Origin: Nansenia antarctica
Taxonomy: Eukaryota > Chordata > Actinopteri > Argentiniformes > Microstomatidae
Assembly: GCA_963989245.1 (NCBI GenBank)
Contig: OZ022351.1
Coordinates: 21,190,616 to 21,254,615, forward strand
Direction: 5' to 3'
Length of the DNA stretch: 64,000 bases
Shown here one piece after another: positions 35,806 to 46,372 of this stretch. Position 1 is the stretch's first letter. Every line of letters starts with the position of its first letter. The translations under genes were made by a program, and so were the position numbers. Below the pieces are notes generated by a model that worked only from the letters and a program-made list of their open reading frames with translations, was not told the origin of the DNA and did no database searches.

Positions 35806-36165
35806 TGTCGTGGATTTCAATGAGACTCAAGGTAGCAACTTTAAATCTAAGTATAATATTTATTAAAAGAAATGGTCTTTCACAACTCGAGTTGGACCCA
35901 GCCTACTGAACCTCAAAGGTTCTCATAGACTGAGCACACTCACACACGAACCCATCTCTTATATTGTCAACATAGACACAACAGCGATAACGAGCCTGCA
36001 TTCCATCAATGTTTATGAGCCCTCAGGCCAGCGAGTGATCAACTCCGGGCAGAGTGTTCACAAACAGGACAGAGATGAACTTTCAACAAATCTCATGGAC
36101 ACAGTTACATAGACATATTCCCATAGGCATTTTACAGAATTCATACATGTTAAAAATCCTCCACA
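35806..36165 (-). mobile_element. Solo LTR, 360 bp, with ATAC target duplication
   Basis: It begins TGTCGTGGATTT and ends ATCCTCCACA (TG...CA with short inverted ends). ATAC flanks both sides (35802-35805, 36166-36169). The left-arm intron has the empty site 'cagtatactcatgtgag', inverted relative to this copy, at about 8102-8118. An AATAAA on the minus strand (about 35865) suggests minus orientation. A 4-bp duplication is compatible with several LTR superfamilies. Confidence 0.85.
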
Positions 36166-36365
36166 ATACTCATGTGAGTAACAATTACTTTTGTGGGTTT
36201 TTAATACAGTACCTGCCTAATACAAGGTACACTGTGTTCATGCATGCACCTGTTTGCTCACATGCACACCTGGGTACAAAAAGTATTGAAAATTAATGGA
36301 AAAAATCCCAAAAGTGCAAGATCACAAATGCTATAATATTATAATCATACTATTTCAACCCCAAA

Positions 36366-36368
<3 letters not shown>

Positions 36369-36402
<34 letters not shown>
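36369..36402. repeat. (TA)n microsatellite
   Basis: Seventeen AT units in the ENDOD1-like 5' flank of the right arm. The left-arm counterpart at about 7060 has only 'gatatatatc', so this tract expanded on one arm. Confidence 0.9.
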
Positions 36403-36404
<2 letters not shown>

Positions 36405-36549
36405 TGCATAGCAAATGTAGAAATAGACTATACTATGTTCACATGCAATGGGTTACTCATTATGACAGAGAACTGTTGCCCAAGTTGCCCATCAGTGTGA
36501 ACAGTGTGTGGGAAAGACACAGCTGACACAGAGTACAGTTAGTCCTGAG

Positions 36550-36961
36550 CAGTGGTGTAGTCTAGTTTCTTCTAGTGGGTATACTGTGATTTTCCCCTCC
36601 CAGACTCATATCGCTCATTTCAGAACGCCATAAAAATAACTCTGAGCTCCCTGTCTAGTGTTATATATCTAACATGACATGTTATAAGGCTGATCTGTGC
36701 ATGATAGTGCTGCATTTTGACATACTTCATGTCGCATTTCCCCCCGTTGATGGTATATGACGCTATAGTCAGTCCCAATGGTCCAAAAGTCAAGTGCTTT
36801 GTAACACAGACAGGGTGAATTTTATGAATGAAAGTGTGAAAGTTCTGTCACAAAACGCTGCTACGTATCCTCGCACATTTTTAAGTGGGTATACGGAAAT
36901 CCTTGGCCTTTCCTAGTGGGTATACGGCGTAGTCCTGCGTATCACGTGGACTACACCACTG
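36550..36961. mobile_element. hAT-type MITE with 8-bp target duplication
   Basis: The 412-bp element begins CAGTGGTGTAGTC and ends GACTACACCACTG, flanked by GTCCTGAG at 36542-36549 and 36962-36969. The left arm carries the unoccupied site 'ttcaggactaactg' (inverted) at about 6898-6911. Inside, 'agtgggtatac' repeats three times. It is non-coding. Confidence 0.93.
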
Positions 36962-37652
36962 GTCCTGAGGTAGCAAAAACAAACAAAAAATAAATAAATG
37001 TCTTTACTTGGGAGGTTATGCATCGATTCATGTAATAATGGGTTTGAATGAATGACTGTATAACATTTGGTAACTCATATAATATAAACCATGTGGAAGT
37101 GCTATGAATATTTCAGCATTTAAAACACATTCATCAGGCTTTGAAATATAAATTATTTGTTACCATATACGTGTCAGATTCCTTCTGCACATGTTTGGCA
37201 CCACAACTAAAAGGAAGAACAGCAGAATGATACTGAAGTGGCTGTGGGCTGCATGCACCTGTGAGTCACAATTCCCTGTTTTGTTTGTAACTGTAAAAGG
37301 CAAAAAGGCACATGAAGTGCTAAGTAAGGTCACTCAACAGCAGTCTTTCCGCTCTATTCCTAGGGGACCCCCAGTGTCTGCACATTTTTGTTTTAACCCA
37401 GCACTGACACACCTAATGCAGTTATGAATCAGGGGTGCTGGTGCTGTTCTTGTTGTAAACTGGCTCTTTCCCTCAGATTTGCTCTGAAACAGAGGGCCTC
37501 AAAATCAGCATCCAGGAAAGCCATTACCAATCCTTTCTATTGACTTCTATGTAAGCCAACACATCTTACGCAGGGAAAAACAGATCCTGGCAAGGGGGCT
37601 AGTTTTTATAATTCATAGATTCTGATATGGTTCACTGTCATTTAATTGATGT

Positions 37653-38809
37653 TGTTATGAAGGCCCACAATTTAGAGCCAGTTAGTTTCCCCAAATCAGC
37701 CCTATTTTGCCCCTGTTATTTCCTTAATTATTTTCCATACTATTCATGTACGTTTTCATGAAGGTGTATGTATTGTTATTGTAATTGTATAAGTTCTGTC
37801 TTAGATTTGTTCAGTATTGTGCAAGCGCCAGATTAGTGGGCGTGGTTTTGATTGGCGTACGTGACTTGATGTATGTCCGGTTGGTATATATAGCTACGGA
37901 AGTGGTCTGTGCGTTAGAGGGAAGATGAATGAGAAGTTACTCCTGTCAGTCACAAAGTCGACCAAGCATAGCTGAATTCAGCCTCGTCAAGGTGAACTCA
38001 TTACTGTGTACTGTGTGATGCTGTCTAGGAGACCTGCCTTTAACATCGACTGTTAATAGTAAATCACTAGCTACCCGCATCACCGCGGGAGTTCGGAGTT
38101 TAGTGAGTTAACAGCGCTAGCCCAGTTTAGCTGTGTCACCGTTAGCCAGCCTTGCTAGCCGCCGGCTGCTAACGTTGGCGCATAGCGAGACCAAAGCCAA
38201 ACAAAGCCGTCGCCTCCGAGGTGGATTGCGACCGACCGCTAACACCACCGGAGCTGACCGTGGACCACCGGACCTGAACCATTCACACCTCGTCGTTACT
38301 ACGAAGACCCCCCTTTCCCTTCAAATTGCAACGTCACTCCCCCCCCTTATCTGCTGCCTTCCTCGAATCACATACGAGCTCCAACCAGGCCTCAACGCGC
38401 TCATTTTCAGTCCGGGACTCTAAGCCTTTTCAGGCCAGGTACTGTGTGTGAGTGAGTGAGTGAGTGTGTGTGTGGCCGGCGGGGAGGGAGTATATTGGGA
38501 TGTATATATATAATTTGTATAAATAAATGTGTTTGTTTATATTTGATACATTGCTGTGTGTTTAGTTGTCTGTATTGTTTAGTTTAACAGCAAATCTAGT
38601 ATTGGGTTTAAGTATTGTCTTATAGTGTGATTAACTGAGTTATAGCTTGTATTATAATATATGATATATATATAACTGTGATATGCTAGTCTAAAGGGTT
38701 GCTGGCGCCCCCTGCCTCTATCCTCCTACACTGCCGATTCAGCTCAGAGTTAGTTAGATAACCAGCCCTTCCTAAAATTCTACAGTCCTTTAGCTACTCC
38801 CTGGTTACA
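37653..38809 (+). repeat. BEL/Pao 5' LTR, 1157 bp
   Basis: It runs from TGTTATGAAGG to CTGGTTACA, with the same boundaries as 44998-46154 (offset 7345 throughout). The target duplication GATGT lies at 37648-37652 and 46155-46159. A TATA box (GGTATATATAG) lies at about 37884 and AATAAA at about 38520, defining promoter and polyadenylation regions. I saw no difference between the two LTRs. Confidence 0.95.
37884..37892 (+). promoter_or_regulatory. LTR TATA box
   Basis: GTATATATA sits about 230 bp into the LTR, 30-35 bp upstream of a plausible start near 'gtctgtgcgttagag'. It is repeated in the 3' LTR at about 45229. Confidence 0.6.
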
Positions 38810-38810
38810 A

Positions 38811-38829
38811 TTGGTCCTTCGAGCCGGAT
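38811..38829 (+). other. BEL/Pao primer-binding site (tRNA-Tyr type)
   Basis: TTGGTCCTTCGAGCCGGAT begins two bases after the 5' LTR. From TGG onward it is complementary to the 3' end of vertebrate tRNA-Tyr as I recall it (CCGGCTCGAAGGACCA). Confidence 0.8.
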
Positions 38830-38847
38830 AGGTTGTGTAGTGATAGC

Positions 38848-41800
38848 ATGGCTGAGCGCAGCCAACCAGACAAGACAGTTACCCCCCCTTCTCCGCCCCC
38901 TGAGCCAGAGCCACGACCACAGAGAGTCCCGCGGTTGCCTCAGAGGTTACAAGAGTATGAGCTTGAGCTCGAAAGCTCACTGAGTGGTAGTGAGGAGCGC
39001 ACTCCACGGGATACAGTGGTCGGAGAGGCCGAGGTGTCCGCCGGCGCGCGGGTGGCTAGCACCGAGACAGCCATCAAAGAGCACCAGCCTGAGGATGAGA
39101 TGGCAGAACAGCAGGGTTTTGCCGTAGAAACGGAAGAGCAGGAAGGAGAGGCCCGGTCTGACAGCGCCTGCGGGCGGAAGAGGGAGGGCCTCAGCCTTAA
39201 CGATCTGCCTCCCAGTACGGCGCGCTCGAGACCTAGCTCCTGCCGTTCAGTGGCTTCCTCCCGGTCCAGGGTTTCCGTGGGCAGTTCTGCCTCTGGGGCG
39301 GATAGCATGCACTCCAGAGGGAGTAGTGCCGCGCTGTCAGAATGTATGCGCCAACAGGCCGAGATGGCGTTAGAGCGGGAACGCCTCCAGTTCGAGCGTG
39401 AACGCCTCCAGATGGAAGGAGCGGAACGTGCGGCGGAGAGACAGCGCCAGGAGGCGTTAGAGAGGGAACGCATCCAGTTCGAGCGCGAGCGCCTCCAGAT
39501 GGAGGGGGCGGAACGCGCGGCGGAGAGGCAGCGCCAGGAGGCGCTAGAACGTGAACGCCTCCAGATGGAGCGCGACCGCCTCCAGATGGAGAGAGAGCAA
39601 CTGCACGCGGAGAGGATGGAGGAAGTGATGCAGACCATGCGCGACGTGTGCATCAGCAGAGCTCCGTCGGCCCGTAGCTCCAGAGCATCATCCGCACGGC
39701 CCTCTCGAGTGCCATCTCCTGAACCCCCCGCCGATGGCTCCATGACCCCCGCCATGACTGTCCAACTACAGGCCCAGCTGACCACCTTGAAGGAAGAGGA
39801 CCAGGGACCCGACCGCTACGCGGCCCAGAGGGAGCCAGCGTCGCTGCCCGGGAGGGGAGCCATTCCCCAAGAGCGTAGCACACCCCTAGGTCCTCCAGTG
39901 AACCAAAAGGCATGCAGGCCGGACACCCAGACCGTCACTCCAGCCCCGATCATCCACTACAGGATGTTTCCCCAGGTGGAGGGACCCAAGTTCCCCTTCT
40001 TCAAGGACGAGGACAGGAGCCAGTATGTGGAACTACGCATCTGCCTAGACACGCTCTTGGACGACTCCTGCTCAGAGTCCTACGAATATGCGATTCTCCT
40101 TCAGCATGTGAGGAACCCCAGAGCCCACAACATGGTTCTGGCCCATGCCTCCGCACCGACACCTTACACCAGAGCGCTCGCCGACTTGGATGCCCGCTAC
40201 GGTCGTCCCTGGAACCACGCCCTTGCTGAACTGCAAGCCCTCGAACAGCAGGCCCCCATCAAGGATGAACGGGCGCTGGATGACTTCGCGCTCCGCGTGC
40301 ACACCTTGGTTGGAATGCTGAAGACGCAGGGCCCAGCTGGCGCCAGCGAGATCAACAGCACCTCCAACGTAGAGCGGCTGCTCCGCAAGATCCCACGCTT
40401 CCGGCAGGAGAGGTTCCGGCGACAGCAGCGCGTTCGTAACCCCGGGAAGTTGGGTCTGAGCATGGCTGCCTTCGCGGAGTTCCTACTGGAGGAAGTGCAT
40501 GACACCAACGTAGACGCCATGGGTTACGCTGAGCCGAAGAAGGAGAGGGAGAAGGGAGACCGCTGGGACAGGCCGAGCTCGAACAGAGGACGCCCAGTAG
40601 GAGTGCTGCACACGGAGGAGGAGCCTCGGAGAGAGAGGAAAGCCCGACCTGAGGGAAAGGATTCCTCTCAACCCCCTCAAAAGGGACGGAGAGGTCCACC
40701 GCCATGTCCGTACTGCACCAGCGAGCACTGGTTCAATGAGTGCAGTGACTTCAACAACCTGAGTACCGAGGCCAAGCAGAGGTGGCTCGAGGAGAACAAG
40801 AGGTGCTGGAACTGTGGGCGCGACCATCTGGCTAAGAACTGCACCTTGAGGAGAAAGTGCAACCGCTGTGAGGAGGTCCACCTCAACATCCTACACGAGG
40901 TCTCCCTCGCCAGGTCCACGGAGGGCACCAGAAGCCCTAGGTCCGGTAGCGCACCGGAAGAGGAAACACCTGTCTACTACCTAGACCCAACCCAGAGCAG
41001 CGGCTCCAAGGTCCTACTGAAGGTGGTGAAGGTCCGACTTCACCACAACAACGCTGTGTACGACACGTACGCCGTTCTAGACGACGGGTCGGAACGGACC
41101 ATCCTTCTCCAGGAGGCAGTGCGCCAGTTGGGGCTCCAAGGGACTGAGGAGAAGCTGACTCTGCGCACGATACGTCGCGACCTTAAAGAGGTCACCGGGG
41201 CGAGAATCAACTTCTCTATCTCCCCGGCGGGGCGGCCGTCGGACAGATATCGGCTTCAGAATGTCTTCACCGCAGACCAGCTAGCGCTCTCCCGCTACGA
41301 CTACCCCCTGGAGAGATTACGCGCAAGATATTCCCACCTACGGCGAGTAGACCTACATCCGATAGAAGGAGCGGAGCCAACCCTTCTCATCGGCTCGGAC
41401 AACGCTGCACTGATCGTGTCGCTCCGTCCTCCGCTGAGAGGACCACGAGGCTGCCCGATGGCTGTTAAGACTGCGCTTGGGTGGGCCCTCCAAGGCGCTA
41501 CCGAGTGGAGAGATAGAGACGGGAGAGCTACGTCATCCCTCCATGTCCGAACCGAAGAAGTGCAGACCATCAACTGCCTTCACACCAGTGTGGACTCCAT
41601 GAATGCGGCGCTACTAGACAACGTCCAGAAGCTGTGGACGCTAGACGTTGCGCCCTACAAGAATGAGAAGCTCTACGTACGGTCAAAGGAGGACGTCTAC
41701 GCCATAGACCTCCTTAAAGCAAAGACAGTGCGTATCGAAGTCCAGGGCGTGAAGAGATACGTCACACCACTACTCCGAAGAGAACCCATGCCAGAGTTTC

Positions 41801-44800
41801 GAGTATCCCCTCGAACCGTCCTACAGTGTCTGACCAGCACTGAGAAGCGTATGAGGAAGGACGAGGTCCTTGCTGCTTCTTACAGAACGGAGATGAAGAA
41901 ACTGACGGAGTCCGGTCTGGTGAAGAAGCTTGAGCCAGCCGAGGCGAACCAGAGTGCCGAGTCTTGGTACCTCCCGCACCACAATGTTCACCACAACGGG
42001 AAGAACCGAGTGGTCTTCAACTGTAGCTACCAGGTGGGGAAGCTCAACCTCAACCACTATCTTCTCCCTGGTCCAACCTTGACCCCAGCCCTCTTGGGAG
42101 TTCTGGTGCGATTCCGTCAGCAGCCGATCGCAGTCAGTGGTGACATTAAGCGAATGTTTCACCAGGTCAGGATGTTGGAGGAAGACAAGCCACTCATGAG
42201 GTTTCTCTGGAGAGAGGACCCGAGCGACCCCGACCCCTCTATCTACCAGTGGGAGGTGCTACCCTTCGGGACAACCTGCAGCCCCTGTTGCGCCACCTAT
42301 GCGCTACAGACTCACGCCGCGCAGGAGACGGCACCTCCTGGAGTGTTTGACGCCGTCCATAAGAGCTGTTACGTGGACAACTGCCTCCACAGTTCGAAGA
42401 CAGCCACGGAAGCCCGCCAGCTAGTCCAGGACCTGCGTGCTCATCTCCAGGAGGGTGGATTTGAGATCTGCCAGTGGGCCAGCAACGACCCGCAAGTCAT
42501 CAGAGACCTCCCGGAGGAGGCCACCTCGACCAGCAGCGAGGCTTGGGTCTCTCACTCACCAGATGATGCTCAGGAGATGACGCTCGGACTTATCTGGCAG
42601 TTCCAGACCGACACTCTACGCTATCGCAATAAGCCTGCCAAGCCCCAACGCGTCACGATGAGAACGATATACAGCACTCTAGCGAGCCAGTACGACCCAC
42701 TGGGATATATCGCTCCCTTCACGACGATGGCCAAGGTGCTTGTCCGGGAGCTGTGGGCCCAAGAACGAGGATGGGACGATCCTCTGTCTCGTCACCTAGA
42801 AGAGAAGTGGAAGGCCTGGGAGCAGGAACTTCCCACTCTCCAGCACATCAAGCTGCAGCGGAGCTACTTCCCTCCCTCCACGGACCTAGAGAGGAGTGTC
42901 ATCACGCTACATGTATTCTGCGACGCCTCGGAGATGGCGTACGGGTCCGTGGCATACGTCAGAGCGGCAGAGCTTGGAGGTGAAGTCCACGTCTCGTTTG
43001 TCCTGGCACGTTCCCGAGTGGCGCCGAAAAAGCAACAGTCCATCCCAAGACTGGAGCTGTGTGCTGCCCTGAACGGCGCGCAACTGGGAAGGTTCCTGCT
43101 CGACGAGCTCCAGCTACCTCTGATGAGCGTCACCATGTGGTCAGACTCAACTACCGTCCTCCAGTGGTTGAAGTCCAGCTCATGTCGGTATAAGGTGTTC
43201 GTGGGCACCCGAGTCGCAGAGATTCTGGAGTTGACTGAGGTGAACTGCTGGCGTTATGTAGACACCAAGAGGAACCCTGCTGACGTCATCACGAGAGGGG
43301 CAACTCTCCAGGATCTGGCTGAGCCCCACCTGTATCACACGGGACCAGACTTCCTACAGGAGCGGGAGTCAGAGTGGCCAGCCACGCCGGCGTTAGCAGA
43401 AGACAGAGAGGACAAAGAGCTGCGTAAGACGTTGTTCTGCGGAGCCACCCAGGTCGTAGACCCTGAGACTACTCCGGGAGAGGAGTGTGAGACGCTCGAA
43501 GAGCTGCAGAAGAGGATGTTCTGCTCCAAGGCCGGTCTACCCCTAGATACTACGCTCAGCGCCGAAGATTACACCGCGGCGGAGCTCCTGGTGCTGCAGA
43601 GTGCCCAACAGGATGCCTTCTCCCGAGAGCTGGAGTGTCTCGAGAAAGGGAAGCCGATCCCCTCGGACAGTAGACTCCGCGGCTTAGCTCCAGAGCTCGA
43701 CGGTGTTCTCATTCGCGTGGGTGGCAGACTGCGCCGCGCTCAAGATCTAGACCTAGACACGAAGCATCCCATCGTGCTTCCCACTAAGCATCAGGTCACC
43801 AGATTGGTCATCAAGCACCATGATGACAAAGTGCAGCACGCGGGTGGAGAGCGTGTCTTCGCGGAGGTACGACGGAGATTCTGGATACTCCATGGACGGG
43901 AGGCGGTACGGAGATATCAAAGGTCCTGCTCGGACTGCCAGAGGTGGCGAGCCACGCCGCCGCAGCCCATGATGTCCGATCTGCCCGAGGACCGGCTGCG
44001 ACTGAGACAGGCTCCGTTCCACTCTACTGGGGTCGACTGTTTCGGGCCACTCCTAGTCCGAAACCGGCGAGCCTCCGAAAAGCGGTGGGGCATCATCTAC
44101 ACGTGCCTGACGACGAGAGCAATGCACCTTGAAGTTCTGCACCAGCTCACAAGCGACAGCTTCCTCATGTCCTTCAAGAGGTTCACCTCCAGGCGAGGGA
44201 CCCCTAAGACCCTCCGGTCGGACAGAGGCACCAACTTCGTCGGTGGTGAGGCCGAGCTGAGGGCGAGCTACGCTGCGATGACTGAGGAGGCCCGTGACAG
44301 ACTCGCCTCCCAGCAAGTGAAGTTTGAGTTCAACCCCCCAAATGCTCCACACTTCGGGGGAGCCTGGGAGCGGGAGATTCGCTCAGTAAAGAACGTCCTA
44401 CGTACCATTCTCGGACAGAAGGTGCCTACCGATGAGGTGCTCGAGACTGTACTAGCAGAGATTGAGGGCATCTTGAACTCCCGGCCCCTAGGCTATACCT
44501 CCAGTGATGTAGCAGATCTGGATCCCATTACGCCCAACTTCTTGCTGATGGGGCGGCGAGACTCTGCACTGCCTCAGGTAGTCTACGACCCTGCAGAGCT
44601 CACCGGAAGAAGATGGTGGAGGCACAGCCAGGTGCTCGCGGACCAGTTTTGGAGGCAGTTCATACTGCACTACCTGCCGACCCTGCAAGTCAGGCAGAAG
44701 TGGACGAGGGAGAGAGACAACTTGTCCGAAGGTGCCGTGGTACTGGTGATCGACCAGTCCCTTCCACGCGCCGCCTGGCAGACAGGCAGAGTGACCAAGG

Positions 44801-44970
44801 TCCTGCCGGGTCCGGATGGAAGGGTGCGGACGGCCATCGTGGACGTTGGTGGTCGCACTTACACCCGACCTGTGGCACGCCTGATTGAGCTCCCTCAAAT
44901 TACAAAGGACACTATCACCTCATACCTCACGCTGCTAGAGCAGCCTAGCCAGTGTGCCTTCCATAGTTAA
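38848..44970 (+). CDS. BEL/Pao gag-pol polyprotein, intact 2040 aa
   Basis: The first ATG in frame is 38848 (MAERSQPDK). Domains in order: a charged coiled coil of repeated R-E-R-L-Q-M-E units at about residues 170-265; gag (DUF1759-like) at about 370-570; and CCHC-type knuckles (CPYC...H...C and CWNCGRDHLAKNC) at about 620-680. The aspartic protease (AVLDDGSERTILL) is at about 735. RT has AVSGDIKRMFHQVR and the active site YVDN (usual YVDD) at about 1174. RNase H (VFCDASEMAYG) is at about 1355. Integrase has HHCC (HHDD...H...CSDC) at 1655-1700 and D, D and E in GVDCFGP, LRSDRGTNF and GGAWEREI. No stop or frameshift was found. Flanked by perfect-looking LTRs and a 5-bp duplication, it is a candidate active element. 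Antisense frames across it are shadows. Confidence 0.94.
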   Translation: MAERSQPDKTVTPPSPPPEPEPRPQRVPRLPQRLQEYELELESSLSGSEERTPRDTVVGEAEVSAGARVASTETAIKEHQPEDEMAEQQGFAVETEEQEGEARSDSACGRKREGLSLNDLPPSTARSRPSSCRSVASSRSRVSVGSSASGADSMHSRGSSAALSECMRQQAEMALERERLQFERERLQMEGAERAAERQRQEALERERIQFERERLQMEGAERAAERQRQEALERERLQMERDRLQMEREQLHAERMEEVMQTMRDVCISRAPSARSSRASSARPSRVPSPEPPADGSMTPAMTVQLQAQLTTLKEEDQGPDRYAAQREPASLPGRGAIPQERSTPLGPPVNQKACRPDTQTVTPAPIIHYRMFPQVEGPKFPFFKDEDRSQYVELRICLDTLLDDSCSESYEYAILLQHVRNPRAHNMVLAHASAPTPYTRALADLDARYGRPWNHALAELQALEQQAPIKDERALDDFALRVHTLVGMLKTQGPAGASEINSTSNVERLLRKIPRFRQERFRRQQRVRNPGKLGLSMAAFAEFLLEEVHDTNVDAMGYAEPKKEREKGDRWDRPSSNRGRPVGVLHTEEEPRRERKARPEGKDSSQPPQKGRRGPPPCPYCTSEHWFNECSDFNNLSTEAKQRWLEENKRCWNCGRDHLAKNCTLRRKCNRCEEVHLNILHEVSLARSTEGTRSPRSGSAPEEETPVYYLDPTQSSGSKVLLKVVKVRLHHNNAVYDTYAVLDDGSERTILLQEAVRQLGLQGTEEKLTLRTIRRDLKEVTGARINFSISPAGRPSDRYRLQNVFTADQLALSRYDYPLERLRARYSHLRRVDLHPIEGAEPTLLIGSDNAALIVSLRPPLRGPRGCPMAVKTALGWALQGATEWRDRDGRATSSLHVRTEEVQTINCLHTSVDSMNAALLDNVQKLWTLDVAPYKNEKLYVRSKEDVYAIDLLKAKTVRIEVQGVKRYVTPLLRREPMPEFRVSPRTVLQCLTSTEKRMRKDEVLAASYRTEMKKLTESGLVKKLEPAEANQSAESWYLPHHNVHHNGKNRVVFNCSYQVGKLNLNHYLLPGPTLTPALLGVLVRFRQQPIAVSGDIKRMFHQVRMLEEDKPLMRFLWREDPSDPDPSIYQWEVLPFGTTCSPCCATYALQTHAAQETAPPGVFDAVHKSCYVDNCLHSSKTATEARQLVQDLRAHLQEGGFEICQWASNDPQVIRDLPEEATSTSSEAWVSHSPDDAQEMTLGLIWQFQTDTLRYRNKPAKPQRVTMRTIYSTLASQYDPLGYIAPFTTMAKVLVRELWAQERGWDDPLSRHLEEKWKAWEQELPTLQHIKLQRSYFPPSTDLERSVITLHVFCDASEMAYGSVAYVRAAELGGEVHVSFVLARSRVAPKKQQSIPRLELCAALNGAQLGRFLLDELQLPLMSVTMWSDSTTVLQWLKSSSCRYKVFVGTRVAEILELTEVNCWRYVDTKRNPADVITRGATLQDLAEPHLYHTGPDFLQERESEWPATPALAEDREDKELRKTLFCGATQVVDPETTPGEECETLEELQKRMFCSKAGLPLDTTLSAEDYTAAELLVLQSAQQDAFSRELECLEKGKPIPSDSRLRGLAPELDGVLIRVGGRLRRAQDLDLDTKHPIVLPTKHQVTRLVIKHHDDKVQHAGGERVFAEVRRRFWILHGREAVRRYQRSCSDCQRWRATPPQPMMSDLPEDRLRLRQAPFHSTGVDCFGPLLVRNRRASEKRWGIIYTCLTTRAMHLEVLHQLTSDSFLMSFKRFTSRRGTPKTLRSDRGTNFVGGEAELRASYAAMTEEARDRLASQQVKFEFNPPNAPHFGGAWEREIRSVKNVLRTILGQKVPTDEVLETVLAEIEGILNSRPLGYTSSDVADLDPITPNFLLMGRRDSALPQVVYDPAELTGRRWWRHSQVLADQFWRQFILHYLPTLQVRQKWTRERDNLSEGAVVLVIDQSLPRAAWQTGRVTKVLPGPDGRVRTAIVDVGGRTYTRPVARLIELPQITKDTITSYLTLLEQPSQCAFHS

Positions 44971-44997
44971 ATGAAACCGAGGGTTTCATGGGGCGGC

Positions 44998-46154
44998 TGT
45001 TATGAAGGCCCACAATTTAGAGCCAGTTAGTTTCCCCAAATCAGCCCTATTTTGCCCCTGTTATTTCCTTAATTATTTTCCATACTATTCATGTACGTTT
45101 TCATGAAGGTGTATGTATTGTTATTGTAATTGTATAAGTTCTGTCTTAGATTTGTTCAGTATTGTGCAAGCGCCAGATTAGTGGGCGTGGTTTTGATTGG
45201 CGTACGTGACTTGATGTATGTCCGGTTGGTATATATAGCTACGGAAGTGGTCTGTGCGTTAGAGGGAAGATGAATGAGAAGTTACTCCTGTCAGTCACAA
45301 AGTCGACCAAGCATAGCTGAATTCAGCCTCGTCAAGGTGAACTCATTACTGTGTACTGTGTGATGCTGTCTAGGAGACCTGCCTTTAACATCGACTGTTA
45401 ATAGTAAATCACTAGCTACCCGCATCACCGCGGGAGTTCGGAGTTTAGTGAGTTAACAGCGCTAGCCCAGTTTAGCTGTGTCACCGTTAGCCAGCCTTGC
45501 TAGCCGCCGGCTGCTAACGTTGGCGCATAGCGAGACCAAAGCCAAACAAAGCCGTCGCCTCCGAGGTGGATTGCGACCGACCGCTAACACCACCGGAGCT
45601 GACCGTGGACCACCGGACCTGAACCATTCACACCTCGTCGTTACTACGAAGACCCCCCTTTCCCTTCAAATTGCAACGTCACTCCCCCCCCTTATCTGCT
45701 GCCTTCCTCGAATCACATACGAGCTCCAACCAGGCCTCAACGCGCTCATTTTCAGTCCGGGACTCTAAGCCTTTTCAGGCCAGGTACTGTGTGTGAGTGA
45801 GTGAGTGAGTGTGTGTGTGGCCGGCGGGGAGGGAGTATATTGGGATGTATATATATAATTTGTATAAATAAATGTGTTTGTTTATATTTGATACATTGCT
45901 GTGTGTTTAGTTGTCTGTATTGTTTAGTTTAACAGCAAATCTAGTATTGGGTTTAAGTATTGTCTTATAGTGTGATTAACTGAGTTATAGCTTGTATTAT
46001 AATATATGATATATATATAACTGTGATATGCTAGTCTAAAGGGTTGCTGGCGCCCCCTGCCTCTATCCTCCTACACTGCCGATTCAGCTCAGAGTTAGTT
46101 AGATAACCAGCCCTTCCTAAAATTCTACAGTCCTTTAGCTACTCCCTGGTTACA
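44998..46154 (+). repeat. BEL/Pao 3' LTR, 1157 bp
   Basis: Identical in length and apparently in sequence to the 5' LTR. It is preceded by 'gggtttcatggggcggc', a weak purine-rich tract that would act as the plus-strand primer. It is followed by the target duplication GATGT. Confidence 0.95.
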
Positions 46155-46218
46155 GATGTCATGCCATTGTCATGGACTTCACTAATTTTAAGTTGTACCA
46201 TGTCCTGATGTCTGCATG

Positions 46219-46291
46219 CCCTGGTAGCAGCTTTCAAAACCATCATGGTACTAACCCGGCCCAACCCTGCTTAGTTTCCGTCGGACGAGAG
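46219..46291 (-). pseudogene. 5S rRNA-derived fragment
   Basis: The sequence 'ggtactaacccggcccaacc' and 'ctgcttagtttccgtcggacgag' matches the inverse complement of the vertebrate 5S internal region (GGACGAG, AAGCTAAGCAGGGT, GGGC, GTTAGTACT), which includes the A and C boxes. The 5' and 3' thirds of 5S are missing or degraded. It is a 5S pseudogene or the head of a 5S-derived SINE. Confidence 0.75.
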
Positions 46292-46372
46292 AATAATGTC
46301 ACCGATCATCCATATAGAACAACCGTGGGCACCTCCACACGCTGCCGGCGAGCGAGACTACCCTACCCGATC

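Noticed and set aside
38133..38423. 96-codon frame in both BEL LTRs as an accessory gene
   Set aside because: It lies wholly within the LTR, is low-complexity Ser/Pro/Leu, and duplicates only because the LTR does.
38940..44888. Numerous antisense and second-frame ORFs over the BEL/Pao gag-pol
   Set aside because: They mirror the GC-rich real frame, lack motifs, and disappear outside it.
46219..46291. Functional 5S rRNA gene
   Set aside because: Only the central part is recognisable, with substitutions and missing ends.
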